Shown here piece after piece: positions 1-5,690 of a DNA stretch of 11,790 nucleotides. The position numbers and the translations under genes were made by a program. The DNA comes from Cypionkella sp. (GTDB lineage: Bacteria; Pseudomonadota; Alphaproteobacteria; Rhodobacterales; Rhodobacteraceae): NCBI GenBank assembly GCA_023255415.1, contig JALRIN010000054.1, forward strand, positions 1 to 11,790, in the 5' to 3' direction. The notes under the pieces are model-generated. The model did no database searches. It was not told the origin of the DNA and was given only the letters and a program-made list of their open reading frames with translations. Every line of letters starts with the position of its first letter. Position 1 is the first letter of the stretch.

Positions 1-124
1 AACCAAATTCGGCGGCATGGGTCTTGGCACCATCATCACCAGCGCGTTGTTTCTGGCCGCAATAATCGCAATCGTCGCTTATATGAGCGTGAGCCGCGAC
101 GGCGAAGAAAAGGTCATTGCCTAG
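1..124 (+). CDS. C-terminal end of a small integral membrane protein (partial, possibly COG4705-like)
   Basis: Only the last 40 codons are present, read from position 2 and ending at TAG 122-124; the start lies left of the window. The visible piece begins with a glycine-rich turn (GGMGLGTI), followed by one hydrophobic segment of about 20 residues (TSALFLAAIIAIVAYM) and a short charged tail, SVSRDGEEKVIA. A Gly-Leu-Gly-Thr-Ile turn leading into the last transmembrane helix is what I recall from the C-terminus of COG4705-type multi-helix membrane proteins, which have no assigned function. That assignment is inference from a short piece and could be wrong. A strong hairpin follows within 10 bp, so this is probably the last gene of its transcript. 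It would lie inside the putative integrated element to the left of the tRNA-fMet scar. Confidence 0.6.
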   Translation, partial: TKFGGMGLGTIITSALFLAAIIAIVAYMSVSRDGEEKVIA

Positions 125-131
125 ATAAAAC

Positions 132-158
132 GCGGGCGCAGAATTCTGCTGCGCCCGC
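132..158 (+). terminator. Strong GC hairpin after the membrane protein gene
   Basis: A perfect 10-bp stem pairs 132-141 (gcgggcgcag) with 149-158 (ctgcgcccgc) around a 7-nt loop, starting 8 bp after the stop codon. No U-tract follows on the + strand, only ATTGG. On the minus strand the stem is followed by TTTTAT, so it may act better in the leftward direction, or act as an RNA 3'-end stabiliser. Confidence 0.6.
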
Positions 159-465
159 ATTGGAAGTTTCAGTCTTGCGGCCAAGCAACCCACATTCCGA
201 ATGGCCGCTTGGGGGAAACTTCGCTTTCAAGTGCTTAGAACCTCAACGTCTGCTACGGGCCGATTTCGACATCAGAGCGATCATCATTTTCGCTCGGCGG
301 TGGAAGTCCATGTCAACGCCATGTCAACGAGCGTACGTCATTTTGCGCCGATCTGTGACGACGAATGCATGTCAATGTCGGCCAGTGTAAGCATTGAAAA
401 TTTGTAAAATCAAAGGCTTGTCGGATAAGCCATTGGTTTCCTTAAGCTATTGGAATCGTGGAATT
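159..465. other. Non-coding stretch between hairpin and tRNA-fMet scar
   Basis: About 300 bp without a convincing gene. The open frames here have no ribosome binding site, and their translations look like random arginine- and serine-rich sequence. It contains the 11-bp tandem repeat at 308-329 and a related single copy (catgtcaatg) at 368-377. From about 380 to 465 it becomes noticeably more AT-rich. It is best read as the non-coding end of an integrated element next to its attachment site. Confidence 0.5.
308..329 (+). repeat. Perfect 11-bp tandem direct repeat (ccatgtcaacg x2)
   Basis: Two exact, immediately adjacent copies of ccatgtcaacg lie at 308-318 and 319-329. A partial third copy (catgtcaatg) is at 368-377. 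A close relative with the same 11-bp period occurs on the other side of the tRNA-fMet scar at 579-600. Short directly repeated units about one helical turn long, flanking a tRNA attachment core, are typical of arm-type binding sites of tyrosine recombinases. The role is inferred. Confidence 0.65.
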
Positions 466-515
466 TCAGGCTCATAACCTGAAGGTCACAGGTTCAAATC
501 CTGTCCCCGCAACCA
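466..515 (+). other. Orphan 3' half of initiator tRNA-fMet (CAT): probable att site of an integrated element
   Basis: From 466 the sequence reads as a tRNA from the anticodon stem to CCA. The anticodon arm is tcagg (466-470), loop ctcataa with anticodon CAT (473-475), and cctga (478-482). The T arm is acagg / ttcaaat / cctgt (488-504), followed by acceptor strand ccccgca (505-511), discriminator A512 and encoded CCA (513-515). The ccccgca strand matches initiator tRNAs, whose first base pair is unpaired. The 5' acceptor strand, D arm and 5' half are absent; the sequence to the left does not resemble them. A precise 3'-half tRNA remnant is the usual footprint of tyrosine-recombinase integration at a tRNA gene. 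With the tRNA on the + strand, the element would lie to the left and the intact gene at its far end. It cannot make a functional tRNA. Confidence 0.85.
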
Positions 516-543
516 AAATAATAAATGTTATCAGTTAGATAGA

Positions 544-565
544 GCCGTCCGTAAGGGCGGCTTTT
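544..565 (+). terminator. Rho-independent terminator downstream of the tRNA-fMet remnant
   Basis: The stem is gccgtcc (544-550) with gggcggc (555-561), 7 bp including one G-U pair, around a GTAA tetraloop and followed by TTTT (562-565). This is probably the original terminator of the tRNA-fMet gene. That would suggest sequence identity with the intact locus extends past the CCA end. Confidence 0.75.
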
Positions 566-576
566 GCGTTTGCAGT

Positions 577-765
577 TTACATCAACGCCACATCAACACC
601 CCAACAGAAAAACCGCAGACTTACACTCGTATTATCTAGCTGCCTTAGGAGTTGCTCGAGATTGATGGTTTTGCCGATTTTAGCGTAACCATCAAAAGCG
701 TCGCTGACTATTCCTTCGGTCACGTTCGTCCCCAATACTAATGTCCAGAAGCCCTGATTTCGCAC
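577..765 (-). CDS. Doubtful small ORF ending inside the repeat; possible gene remnant
   Basis: A 62-codon open frame has its stop (TAA on the minus strand) at 577-579. Its last residues, GVDVALM, are encoded by the acatcaac repeats at 579-600. I recognise no domain, and the middle part (about GYAKIGKTINLEQLLRQL) is not distinctive. Integrase genes often end next to their attachment site with arm-type repeats inside their last codons, so this could be the eroded tail of such a gene. Nothing else in the sequence supports that: I see no catalytic Arg-His-Arg-Tyr pattern. It may equally be a chance frame. Confidence 0.2.
   Translation of the reverse strand: MRNQGFWTLVLGTNVTEGIVSDAFDGYAKIGKTINLEQLLRQLDNTSVSLRFFCWGVDVALM
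579..600 (+). repeat. 11-bp imperfect tandem repeat (acatcaacgcc / acatcaacacc)
   Basis: Two adjacent 11-bp units, 579-589 and 590-600, differ at one position. They share the period and the core (a..tcaacgcc) of the units at 310-331 on the other side of the tRNA-fMet scar (atgtcaacgcc). Together the two pairs bracket the tRNA fragment, like the arms of an integrase attachment site. Confidence 0.6.
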
Positions 766-814
766 ATCTTACGGTGGCGGGAGCAGTATTTACAGAGCTT
801 TGACCGATTGGCAC

Positions 815-1303
815 TTAGTATTTGCCTCGATGAACTTGCAGGCCAATTTGCATCACCGCAGGATCAGGCCTTTCAATCGTTCGCTTACCTGTTTCGAGGA
901 CAATCGAAGTTCCTGCTGATGGCCCTTGGATTACAGAAAGCGTCAAAACCCTACGATCAACAATATCGACTTCACAAATGAGCAACGCCGAAATTTTTCC
1001 ACGAACTTCTAGGTCTCCATTGGCACTGCGAATACCAAATTCCCGAATTATTTCTTCCGAACTAATAAGCACGGCATAGCGGTCAAGCGTTAAGCTGATC
1101 TGCTTAAAGTCAGGTAAGGTCACATCCGTGTACTCTACAGACTTCGCCTTCTCGACTCCATATAGGCTCAAGTCTTGAGCAAAATACAGACAAGCGTCGC
1201 TTGGCGTCGGCTCTGCGGCACCTGCATTCCCGACGCAAAGCATTGATATAATTGGTAAGACAGCGAACCTAAGGGAGCTTGCCCTTTTTATAAAAGCAGC
1301 CAT
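815..1303 (-). CDS. Secreted protein of unknown function
   Basis: A 162-residue protein. The N-terminus MAAFIKRASS followed by LRFAVLPIISMLCVG and NAGAAE is a clear Sec signal peptide, with cleavage likely around residue 29 or 30, so the mature protein is periplasmic or extracellular. The mature part has two cysteines (C37 and C110) that could form a disulfide, and alternating hydrophobic/polar stretches typical of a small beta-rich fold. I recognise no family. The start was chosen at ATG 1303, with AGGACAGG eight bases upstream; an in-frame GTG at 1312 would add three residues but overlaps that ribosome binding site. Base composition is more AT-rich than in the genes right of 2930, in line with an accessory gene. 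Its minus-strand neighbours are a doubtful ORF and an IS remnant, so it is probably transcribed alone. Confidence 0.7.
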   Translation of the reverse strand: MAAFIKRASSLRFAVLPIISMLCVGNAGAAEPTPSDACLYFAQDLSLYGVEKAKSVEYTDVTLPDFKQISLTLDRYAVLISSEEIIREFGIRSANGDLEVRGKISALLICEVDIVDRRVLTLSVIQGPSAGTSIVLETGKRTIERPDPAVMQIGLQVHRGKY

Positions 1304-1389
1304 GCTTATCACCTGTCCTGTTATTGTTCACCGCTGATGAATAGGATCCCATCCATAGTGTCTTCATAGAATAGTAGAGCCTGAACGCT

Positions 1390-1829
1390 AGCGCATTGCA
1401 TGCCTCCGGTCTCACCGAACTGCACCGCGAGCATGACATAAGCAATGCGTCGTTCTATAAGTGGCTGGCGAAGTCTGGCGGCAGTGATGCGTCCATGGTC
1501 GGCCAGATGAAGGCCAGAGAGGAAGAGAACTGGATGTATGCGGATCTGAGCATGCAAGCCGATTTGCTGAAGGAAGCTCTAGGAAAAATGGGACGGGGCC
1601 ATCTCAACGCCGCGAGATGGCCGAAACGGCGGTGGAACGACGAAGGGCTAACATCGCCTTGGCCTGCCGAGCCTTTAGTTTCAGTGAGACGTGCTATTAC
1701 TTTGGCCCCAAGCTGCGTACCGAGAACGAAGAAATCGCCGATGTGCTGAGCGGTCTGACCGATGCCCGCAAAACTTGGGGGTTCGGTCTGTATTTCCTTC
1801 ATTTGAGCAACGTCATAGGGCACCCATGA
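1390..1829 (+). pseudogene. Decayed IS3-family (IS407-type) transposase remnant, OrfA plus start of OrfB
   Basis: The 1396 frame carries the second half of an IS3-family OrfA: a helix-turn-helix part (LHREHDISNASFYKWLAKSGG), then EEEN and MYADLSMQADLLKEALGK, the usual leucine-rich coiled coil. Three to five codons normally found between EEEN and MYA seem deleted. At about 1600 the similarity moves to the 1617 frame with PSQRREMAE, ALACRAF, ENEEIADVLSGLTDARKTWG and FGLYFLHL. A frame change here is normal, since these elements use a programmed frameshift between OrfA and OrfB. OrfB stops at TGA 1827-1829, where a Trp codon is expected (GHP-W-NH), and similarity fades within a few codons. The OrfA start, the DDE catalytic domain and both terminal inverted repeats are missing, so it cannot transpose. 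Confidence 0.85.
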
Positions 1830-2138
1830 AACGACACTGGTAAATAAATCGACTTTTGGGCTGAATCTCTGGTAACGGCGCGCAATCAGAATCAGATTTT
1901 ACAGAATCTATCGCACTATTGAGCGCCATAAATATAGGATGTTTCTATCTAATGCTGGGAATCAGGGTCTTGACCCTACCAATTCGCAGGATATATCATT
2001 GAAAAATAAAAGTTGCGCTAAGATTCTGTTTTAATTAATAAATTTTCAAAAAATCCAAATTTAAGCCGAATTAAAGGTGAAATTTTTTCTAGTAATTTAT
2101 TGTTTCTTTGTTTTTAAAAAACGAGTTTTAATGAGTGA
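1830..2138. other. AT-rich intergenic region upstream of the response regulator
   Basis: No gene is visible. The second half (about 2025-2130) is strongly AT-rich, with repeated A- and T-tracts (for example tttttaaaaaa), which would make curved DNA. A short perfect inverted repeat, agggtc-tt-gaccct, sits at 1964-1977; its 2-nt gap makes it a better protein-binding dyad than a hairpin. The region probably holds control sequences for the response regulator at 2192, and its composition stands out against the GC-rich right side of the window. Confidence 0.5.
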
Positions 2139-2144
2139 TATAAT
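2136..2144 (+). promoter_or_regulatory. Extended -10 promoter of the response regulator gene
   Basis: TGaTATAAT at 2136-2144 is a perfect -10 hexamer (2139-2144) with the extended TGn element. No good -35 hexamer lies 16-18 bp upstream, as is common for extended -10 promoters, but an A/T-tract that could act as an UP element does. Transcription would start near 2151, giving a leader of about 40 nt. Confidence 0.5.
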
Positions 2145-2191
2145 CAAGCTTAATTGCTGCGATAGTAAACGATAATGGCTCGGAGACGAAG

Positions 2192-2845
2192 ATGATCAAT
2201 GTTGTAATCTTGGAAAGTAAAACTTTCCTTGTCGACCGTTTCTCGGGTGTCTTGTCGAAATGGGATTTCGTGAAGGAGACCTCGGTTTTTCAGTCTTCTC
2301 TCGATTTTCAGCAGGCAATGATGCAATTCTTCTATGATGTTTTGCTTGTTGATCTGGATTTTTCAGATGACAGCATGTTGGATGTGATCAGGTCGATTAC
2401 GAAATTGCATCCAAAGACTGCGGTGATCGCGATTTCTGAAAAGTCCGATCCTGAAACTGTGTTGGATTGCGTCAAGGCTGGTGTGAGCGGCTATTTGTTG
2501 AAGGATGATTCAACCTTTGGCGTCAAAACAGCTATCACCGAGGTTTTGAACCGTGGCGCACCAATAAGTCCAACCGTGGCGTTACATCTTTTAAAGCGGC
2601 TTTCTGTTTCATCCAATCCTGGGATTCGGACGCAAAATCGTCAGCCATCGCTTAATCTTACAAAGCGCGAAAGTGATGTCATTGGCCTTTTCGCTAAAGG
2701 CCTTACAACAAAAGAAGTCAGCCTTGAATTGGGAATGTCAGAAAAAACTGTTCCGGTTCATTTGCGCAATATCTATAAAAAGCTTGGGACATCAAACCGA
2801 AAGCAGGCGGTTATAAAGGCGCAGACTTTGGGTTTAATTCATTAA
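2192..2845 (+). CDS. Orphan NarL/FixJ-type response regulator (receiver + LuxR-type HTH)
   Basis: A 217-residue two-domain regulator. The receiver domain spans about residues 2-120, with D54 as likely phosphoacceptor (DVLLVDLDF), S82 after the fourth strand and K104 in GYLLKD. The usual pair of acidic residues after the first strand is reduced to a single E8 (VVILES), so metal-dependent phosphorylation may be altered. The LuxR-type helix-turn-helix spans about residues 154-216, with LTKRESDVIGLFAKGL, the EVSLELGMSEKTV turn and HLRNIYKKLG. Residue 188 is Pro, where members usually have Lys, Arg or Asn (TVKxHL). The start has GGAG about eight bases upstream. There is no histidine kinase nearby, so its partner and targets are unknown. 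The gene is clearly more AT-rich than its right-hand neighbours and lies next to an IS remnant and a tRNA scar, suggesting acquisition. Confidence 0.92.
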   Translation: MINVVILESKTFLVDRFSGVLSKWDFVKETSVFQSSLDFQQAMMQFFYDVLLVDLDFSDDSMLDVIRSITKLHPKTAVIAISEKSDPETVLDCVKAGVSGYLLKDDSTFGVKTAITEVLNRGAPISPTVALHLLKRLSVSSNPGIRTQNRQPSLNLTKRESDVIGLFAKGLTTKEVSLELGMSEKTVPVHLRNIYKKLGTSNRKQAVIKAQTLGLIH

Positions 2846-2931
2846 TATTGAGGTTTAAATAGCTCCTTAAAATCGCATTGTTTTTATGCCATCGGATTAA
2901 GCCAAATGCCGCTGATGCAAGAGTGGCCGCC

Positions 2932-3837
2932 TTACCATTGATCTGGGCCCTTATCGATATAACGACGGGCAAGAAAATCGATAAAAGCGCGAACCTTGGG
3001 TTGTGTAAAGCGGCCCGGTGGATAGACGGCGTAGATGCCCAGAGTCTCGATCGGCAGACCGGGAAGTGCCTCTTCGACCTGACCGCGCCTCATCGCATCG
3101 GCGTATAGGAACGAGGGCAAATAGGCGATGCCAAGACCGGAAATCGCGGCGTTCAGCAGGCTTTGGCCATCGTTCACCGTCAACCAGCCTGCTGTACGTA
3201 CTTGCCGCTTTTCGCCTGAAGGTGCTGTCAGCTTCCAGACATTGCCATTGGCCTGATTGGAATAATGCAGCAGTTTGTGATCGTTCAGATCATCAATTTT
3301 CAAGGGGCGGCCATGCTTTTGGAAATAACCTGGCGAGGCGATCATCCGCTTGGTTGTGTCGGTCAGTTTGCGGGCGCGCAGCGTGCTGTCTTCCAGATCA
3401 CCGACCCTGATCGCCATGTCAAAGCCTTCGCTGATCAATTCGACATAGCGGTTGTTCAGCACCATGTTGACGGTGATGTCTGGGTATTCCAACAGGAAAT
3501 CGCCCAAAATCGGCGACAGCAGGTTCACGCCAAAATCGGTTGCGACCGAAATCCGCAGCAGACCCGAAGGCGCTGATTGCATCGAGGTCACCAGCGCATC
3601 AGCTTCGCCTGCGTCGTTCAGAACTCTGCGCGCGCGGTCGTAATAGGCCAGACCAATTTCAGTTGGGCTCACGCGACGGGTGGTGCGGTTCAACAAACGC
3701 GCGCCCAGTCGCGCCTCGAGCGCTGAGACATGTTTCGAGACAGCAGACTTGGAAATCCCCATCTTTTTTGCAGCGTCAGTAAAGCCACCTTGGTCTACGA
3801 CCATCGCAAAGGCTTCCATTTCAGTCAGTCGATCCAT
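2932..3837 (-). CDS. LysR-family transcriptional regulator
   Basis: A 301-residue LysR-type regulator. The N-terminal winged helix-turn-helix covers about residues 3-60 (TEMEAFAMVVDQGGFTDAAK, then ISKSAVSKHVSALEARLGARLL). A linker helix follows, and a substrate-binding domain of the periplasmic-binding-protein type runs from about residue 90 (GLLRISVATDFG) to the end. It resembles the large subgroup containing CrgA and DmlR; the effector cannot be told from sequence. The start was set at ATG 3837, which has GGGGA six bases upstream and begins MDRLTEMEAF as in the family. The open frame runs 41 codons further upstream, but that extension is unlike any LysR N-terminus. It is convergent with the response regulator (86 bp apart) and lies downstream of the M23 peptidase gene on the same strand, separated by 133 bp. 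LysR proteins often control a neighbouring gene, but nothing ties this one to a specific target. Confidence 0.92.
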   Translation of the reverse strand: MDRLTEMEAFAMVVDQGGFTDAAKKMGISKSAVSKHVSALEARLGARLLNRTTRRVSPTEIGLAYYDRARRVLNDAGEADALVTSMQSAPSGLLRISVATDFGVNLLSPILGDFLLEYPDITVNMVLNNRYVELISEGFDMAIRVGDLEDSTLRARKLTDTTKRMIASPGYFQKHGRPLKIDDLNDHKLLHYSNQANGNVWKLTAPSGEKRQVRTAGWLTVNDGQSLLNAAISGLGIAYLPSFLYADAMRRGQVEEALPGLPIETLGIYAVYPPGRFTQPKVRAFIDFLARRYIDKGPDQW

Positions 3838-3970
3838 TGTTTTCCCCAAGCGCACTTTGTGGGCTGATATGACTTTCATCACCCCCAAATCAGGCAAGAA
3901 GGCGGCAAGCTTGCGTTCTATCAAAGGTTTTAGCGAGGATCGTTGATGGCAGAGAAACACTGCGCCTTAA

Positions 3971-4867
3971 TTAAACCATGAACTTTTCTGGTGGGATGCG
4001 CAGCACCAGATTGGGATCGATGCAGATCTCGCGCCAGACATCCCAAAGGCTTTCGTGGCCAACGCCATAGAAATTCCCGCCCTTTTGGTCCAGCATATCG
4101 GTCATAATCTGAAAGTGGATATGCGCCGCCCATCCGCCATTTTCATGCCAATCACCCAGATCGGCGATATGTTGGCCCGCCTGCACCTTGGCCCCAACGC
4201 CAAGCAGTTGCGGCAGACTATGCGCTAGATGGCCATAAAGGCTGTAGAACGGCACGCCATCGGCTTCGTGCTGCAAAATCAGGGTATGGCCATAATCCAA
4301 TGGATCGGCGTTATAGGTCAGATATTTCACGACGCCCGCCAAAGGCGCAAAAACTGGCGTCATTGCGGGGGCAAAGATATCGATACCGGTGTGAACGGTG
4401 CGGCGCTCTGGGCTGGCAGCATCCGCAAATTGCGCTGTCTGATAAACGCTGCGCTTTTCGCCATAGGCGCCCAAGCCGTAATCGACGTTTTGCGCCTGAA
4501 ACCACGCATCAAAGGCGCGGTCTGAAAAAGCGGGCATGTCCGGCCGCTGACCCGCTGTCAGCAAGGCGGTTGTTTTGGCCTGCGCAGGATCGGGCGCAAA
4601 CAGCGACGCAGGCCTGCAAGCTGCCAAAAACGGGCGCACTGTGCTTTCGGCTTGGGTGGCAGCAAGTCCCCGACCGCGGCGCATCACCGCCTCGAGCAAA
4701 CCTTGGTCCACAGAACGCAGACGCTGCGCTGTCTCTTGTGCAAGACTATCACCCGAATCAAGTGCCGCCATCAGTTCGGGCAGCTTGGCTCCCTGCGCTG
4801 CAACCAGACGCAGAGCTGCATAAAGGTCGGTTTGCCCTGAAACATATGTTGCGCCGGTATCTGTCAT
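3971..4867 (-). CDS. M23-family (LytM-type) zinc metallopeptidase
   Basis: A 298-residue protein with a C-terminal M23 domain. With the start used here, the zinc ligands are H159 and D163 in HTGIDIF and H251 in HIHF; H213 (LYGHL) and H249 are the likely catalytic histidines, so the active site looks complete. This family cleaves peptide cross-bridges of peptidoglycan. The domain's style, including PLDYGHTLILQHE, NGGWAAHIHFQ and the ending DPNLVLRIP, is what I recall from the M23 module fused between a phosphotransferase domain and a class III aminotransferase in large multidomain proteins. Here it stands alone behind an uncharacterised N-terminal region of about 130 residues. No signal peptide is visible, so its substrate may not be periplasmic murein. 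The start at ATG 4867 has GGGGG five bases upstream; an ATG at 4942 (also preceded by GGGGG) would add 25 unconvincing residues and leave little room for a divergent promoter. Confidence 0.88.
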   Translation of the reverse strand: MTDTGATYVSGQTDLYAALRLVAAQGAKLPELMAALDSGDSLAQETAQRLRSVDQGLLEAVMRRGRGLAATQAESTVRPFLAACRPASLFAPDPAQAKTTALLTAGQRPDMPAFSDRAFDAWFQAQNVDYGLGAYGEKRSVYQTAQFADAASPERRTVHTGIDIFAPAMTPVFAPLAGVVKYLTYNADPLDYGHTLILQHEADGVPFYSLYGHLAHSLPQLLGVGAKVQAGQHIADLGDWHENGGWAAHIHFQIMTDMLDQKGGNFYGVGHESLWDVWREICIDPNLVLRIPPEKFMV

Positions 4868-4985
4868 CTTTGCCCCCATTTTTCTGCAACAAGACTGTGC
4901 CGAGCTTGTCCAATTTGGCAATCCGTCTTGTTGTTCTGCCATCAGCCCCCTATCCCTTTGGAAGTGGTAGCTTTGTCGAGTATTT
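4868..4985. promoter_or_regulatory. Divergent intergenic region between M23 peptidase and lipoprotein genes
   Basis: The two genes are transcribed away from each other, so this 118-bp stretch must carry promoters for both if the M23 start at 4867 is right. I could not identify a convincing -35/-10 pair on either strand. The divergent arrangement of two envelope-related genes could mean shared control; this is inference. Confidence 0.35.
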
Positions 4986-5558
4986 ATGCGGACACAGGTT
5001 TTTAAAACGCTTTTGATTGGTCTGTGCCTGACATTGGCGGGCTGTCAGCTTGGCTCGGGTTTGGTGGGCCGGACAGACATGGTGATTTTGGATGGCGCAA
5101 TGCAGATTGCAGCGCCGACAGGCTATTGCATCGAACCCCAAGCGGGCCGGGTTGCCGCGACAACGACGGTGGTCTTTCTGGGCAGATGTTCTGCCCAGTC
5201 CAAGGCTGCAGCGGCGGTGGTGACGATTTCTATCGGTGCTCCGGCCTCGGGGGGCGTGACGACCGCAGGCGCCGCCGCTTTGGCGGATTTCTTTAAATCC
5301 GAGCCGGGGCGTGCGGCGCTCAGCCGGTCGGGCAAGGCGCAAGACGTCAGGCTGATCACCGCGCGCGGGACCGCATCTGTGTTGTGGCTTTATCTGGAGG
5401 ATGCCGATATCGGTTCATATTGGCGCGCAATTACGGCGGTTCGCGGCAGACTTGTCACGCTTTCCGCCACGGGCATCGTGGGTCATCCGCTTTTGCCAGA
5501 AGCAGGGCTTGCTTTGCTGCAATCAACATATGCTGCGCTGCAAAAGGCCAATCGGTAG
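4986..5558 (+). CDS. Putative lipoprotein of unknown function
   Basis: A 190-residue protein with a lipoprotein signal peptide: MRTQVFK, a hydrophobic core LLIGLCLTLA, and a lipobox LAGC with lipidated C20, followed by QLGSG. After C20 there is no Asp, so sorting to the outer membrane is plausible by the +2 rule, which is itself uncertain outside enterics. The mature part has further cysteines (GYCIEP and GRCSAQ) that could form a disulfide, then an Ala/Gly/Thr-rich stretch and a C-terminal part ending in LPEAGLALLQSTYAALQKANR. I do not recognise a family. The ribosome binding site is weak (GAG five bases before ATG). It is divergent from the M23 peptidase gene and 132 bp upstream of the next gene, from which it is probably separate. 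Confidence 0.8.
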   Translation: MRTQVFKTLLIGLCLTLAGCQLGSGLVGRTDMVILDGAMQIAAPTGYCIEPQAGRVAATTTVVFLGRCSAQSKAAAAVVTISIGAPASGGVTTAGAAALADFFKSEPGRAALSRSGKAQDVRLITARGTASVLWLYLEDADIGSYWRAITAVRGRLVTLSATGIVGHPLLPEAGLALLQSTYAALQKANR

Positions 5559-5690
5559 GGGTTTTTTTACGATCGGGGCGGTAAGATATCTGTGAATGTT
5601 AATCTAAACTTGCCTTAATGCTGGAGTATTAACAATTTTGCGGCAATACAAGGCTCGTTTCCATAGCGAACACAATCGCGGGGAACGACA

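Noticed and set aside
160..407. Two overlapping + strand ORFs of 76 and 68 codons
   Set aside because: They have no ribosome binding site, random-looking Arg/Ser-rich translations, and overlap the repeats by the attachment site.
308..600. Repeats considered as a CRISPR array or plasmid iterons
   Set aside because: The units are only 11 bp, tandem without spacers, in two pairs, and there are no cas or replication genes; arm-type integrase sites fit better.
1321..1823. Minus-strand ORFs of 78 and 122 codons
   Set aside because: They are shadows of the IS3 transposase remnant, whose similarity is on the + strand.
1964..1977. agggtc-tt-gaccct as a terminator
   Set aside because: A 2-nt loop is too small for a stable hairpin, and there is no U-tract; it is listed only as a possible binding dyad.
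4300..5016. + strand ORF of 238 codons
   Set aside because: It is the shadow of the M23 peptidase gene and is rich in Arg, Pro and Gln without motifs.
5597..5640. TTAA pairs resembling a CtrA box (TTAA-N7-TTAA) upstream of 5691
   Set aside because: The spacings are 10 and 12 bases, not 7, so the match fails.
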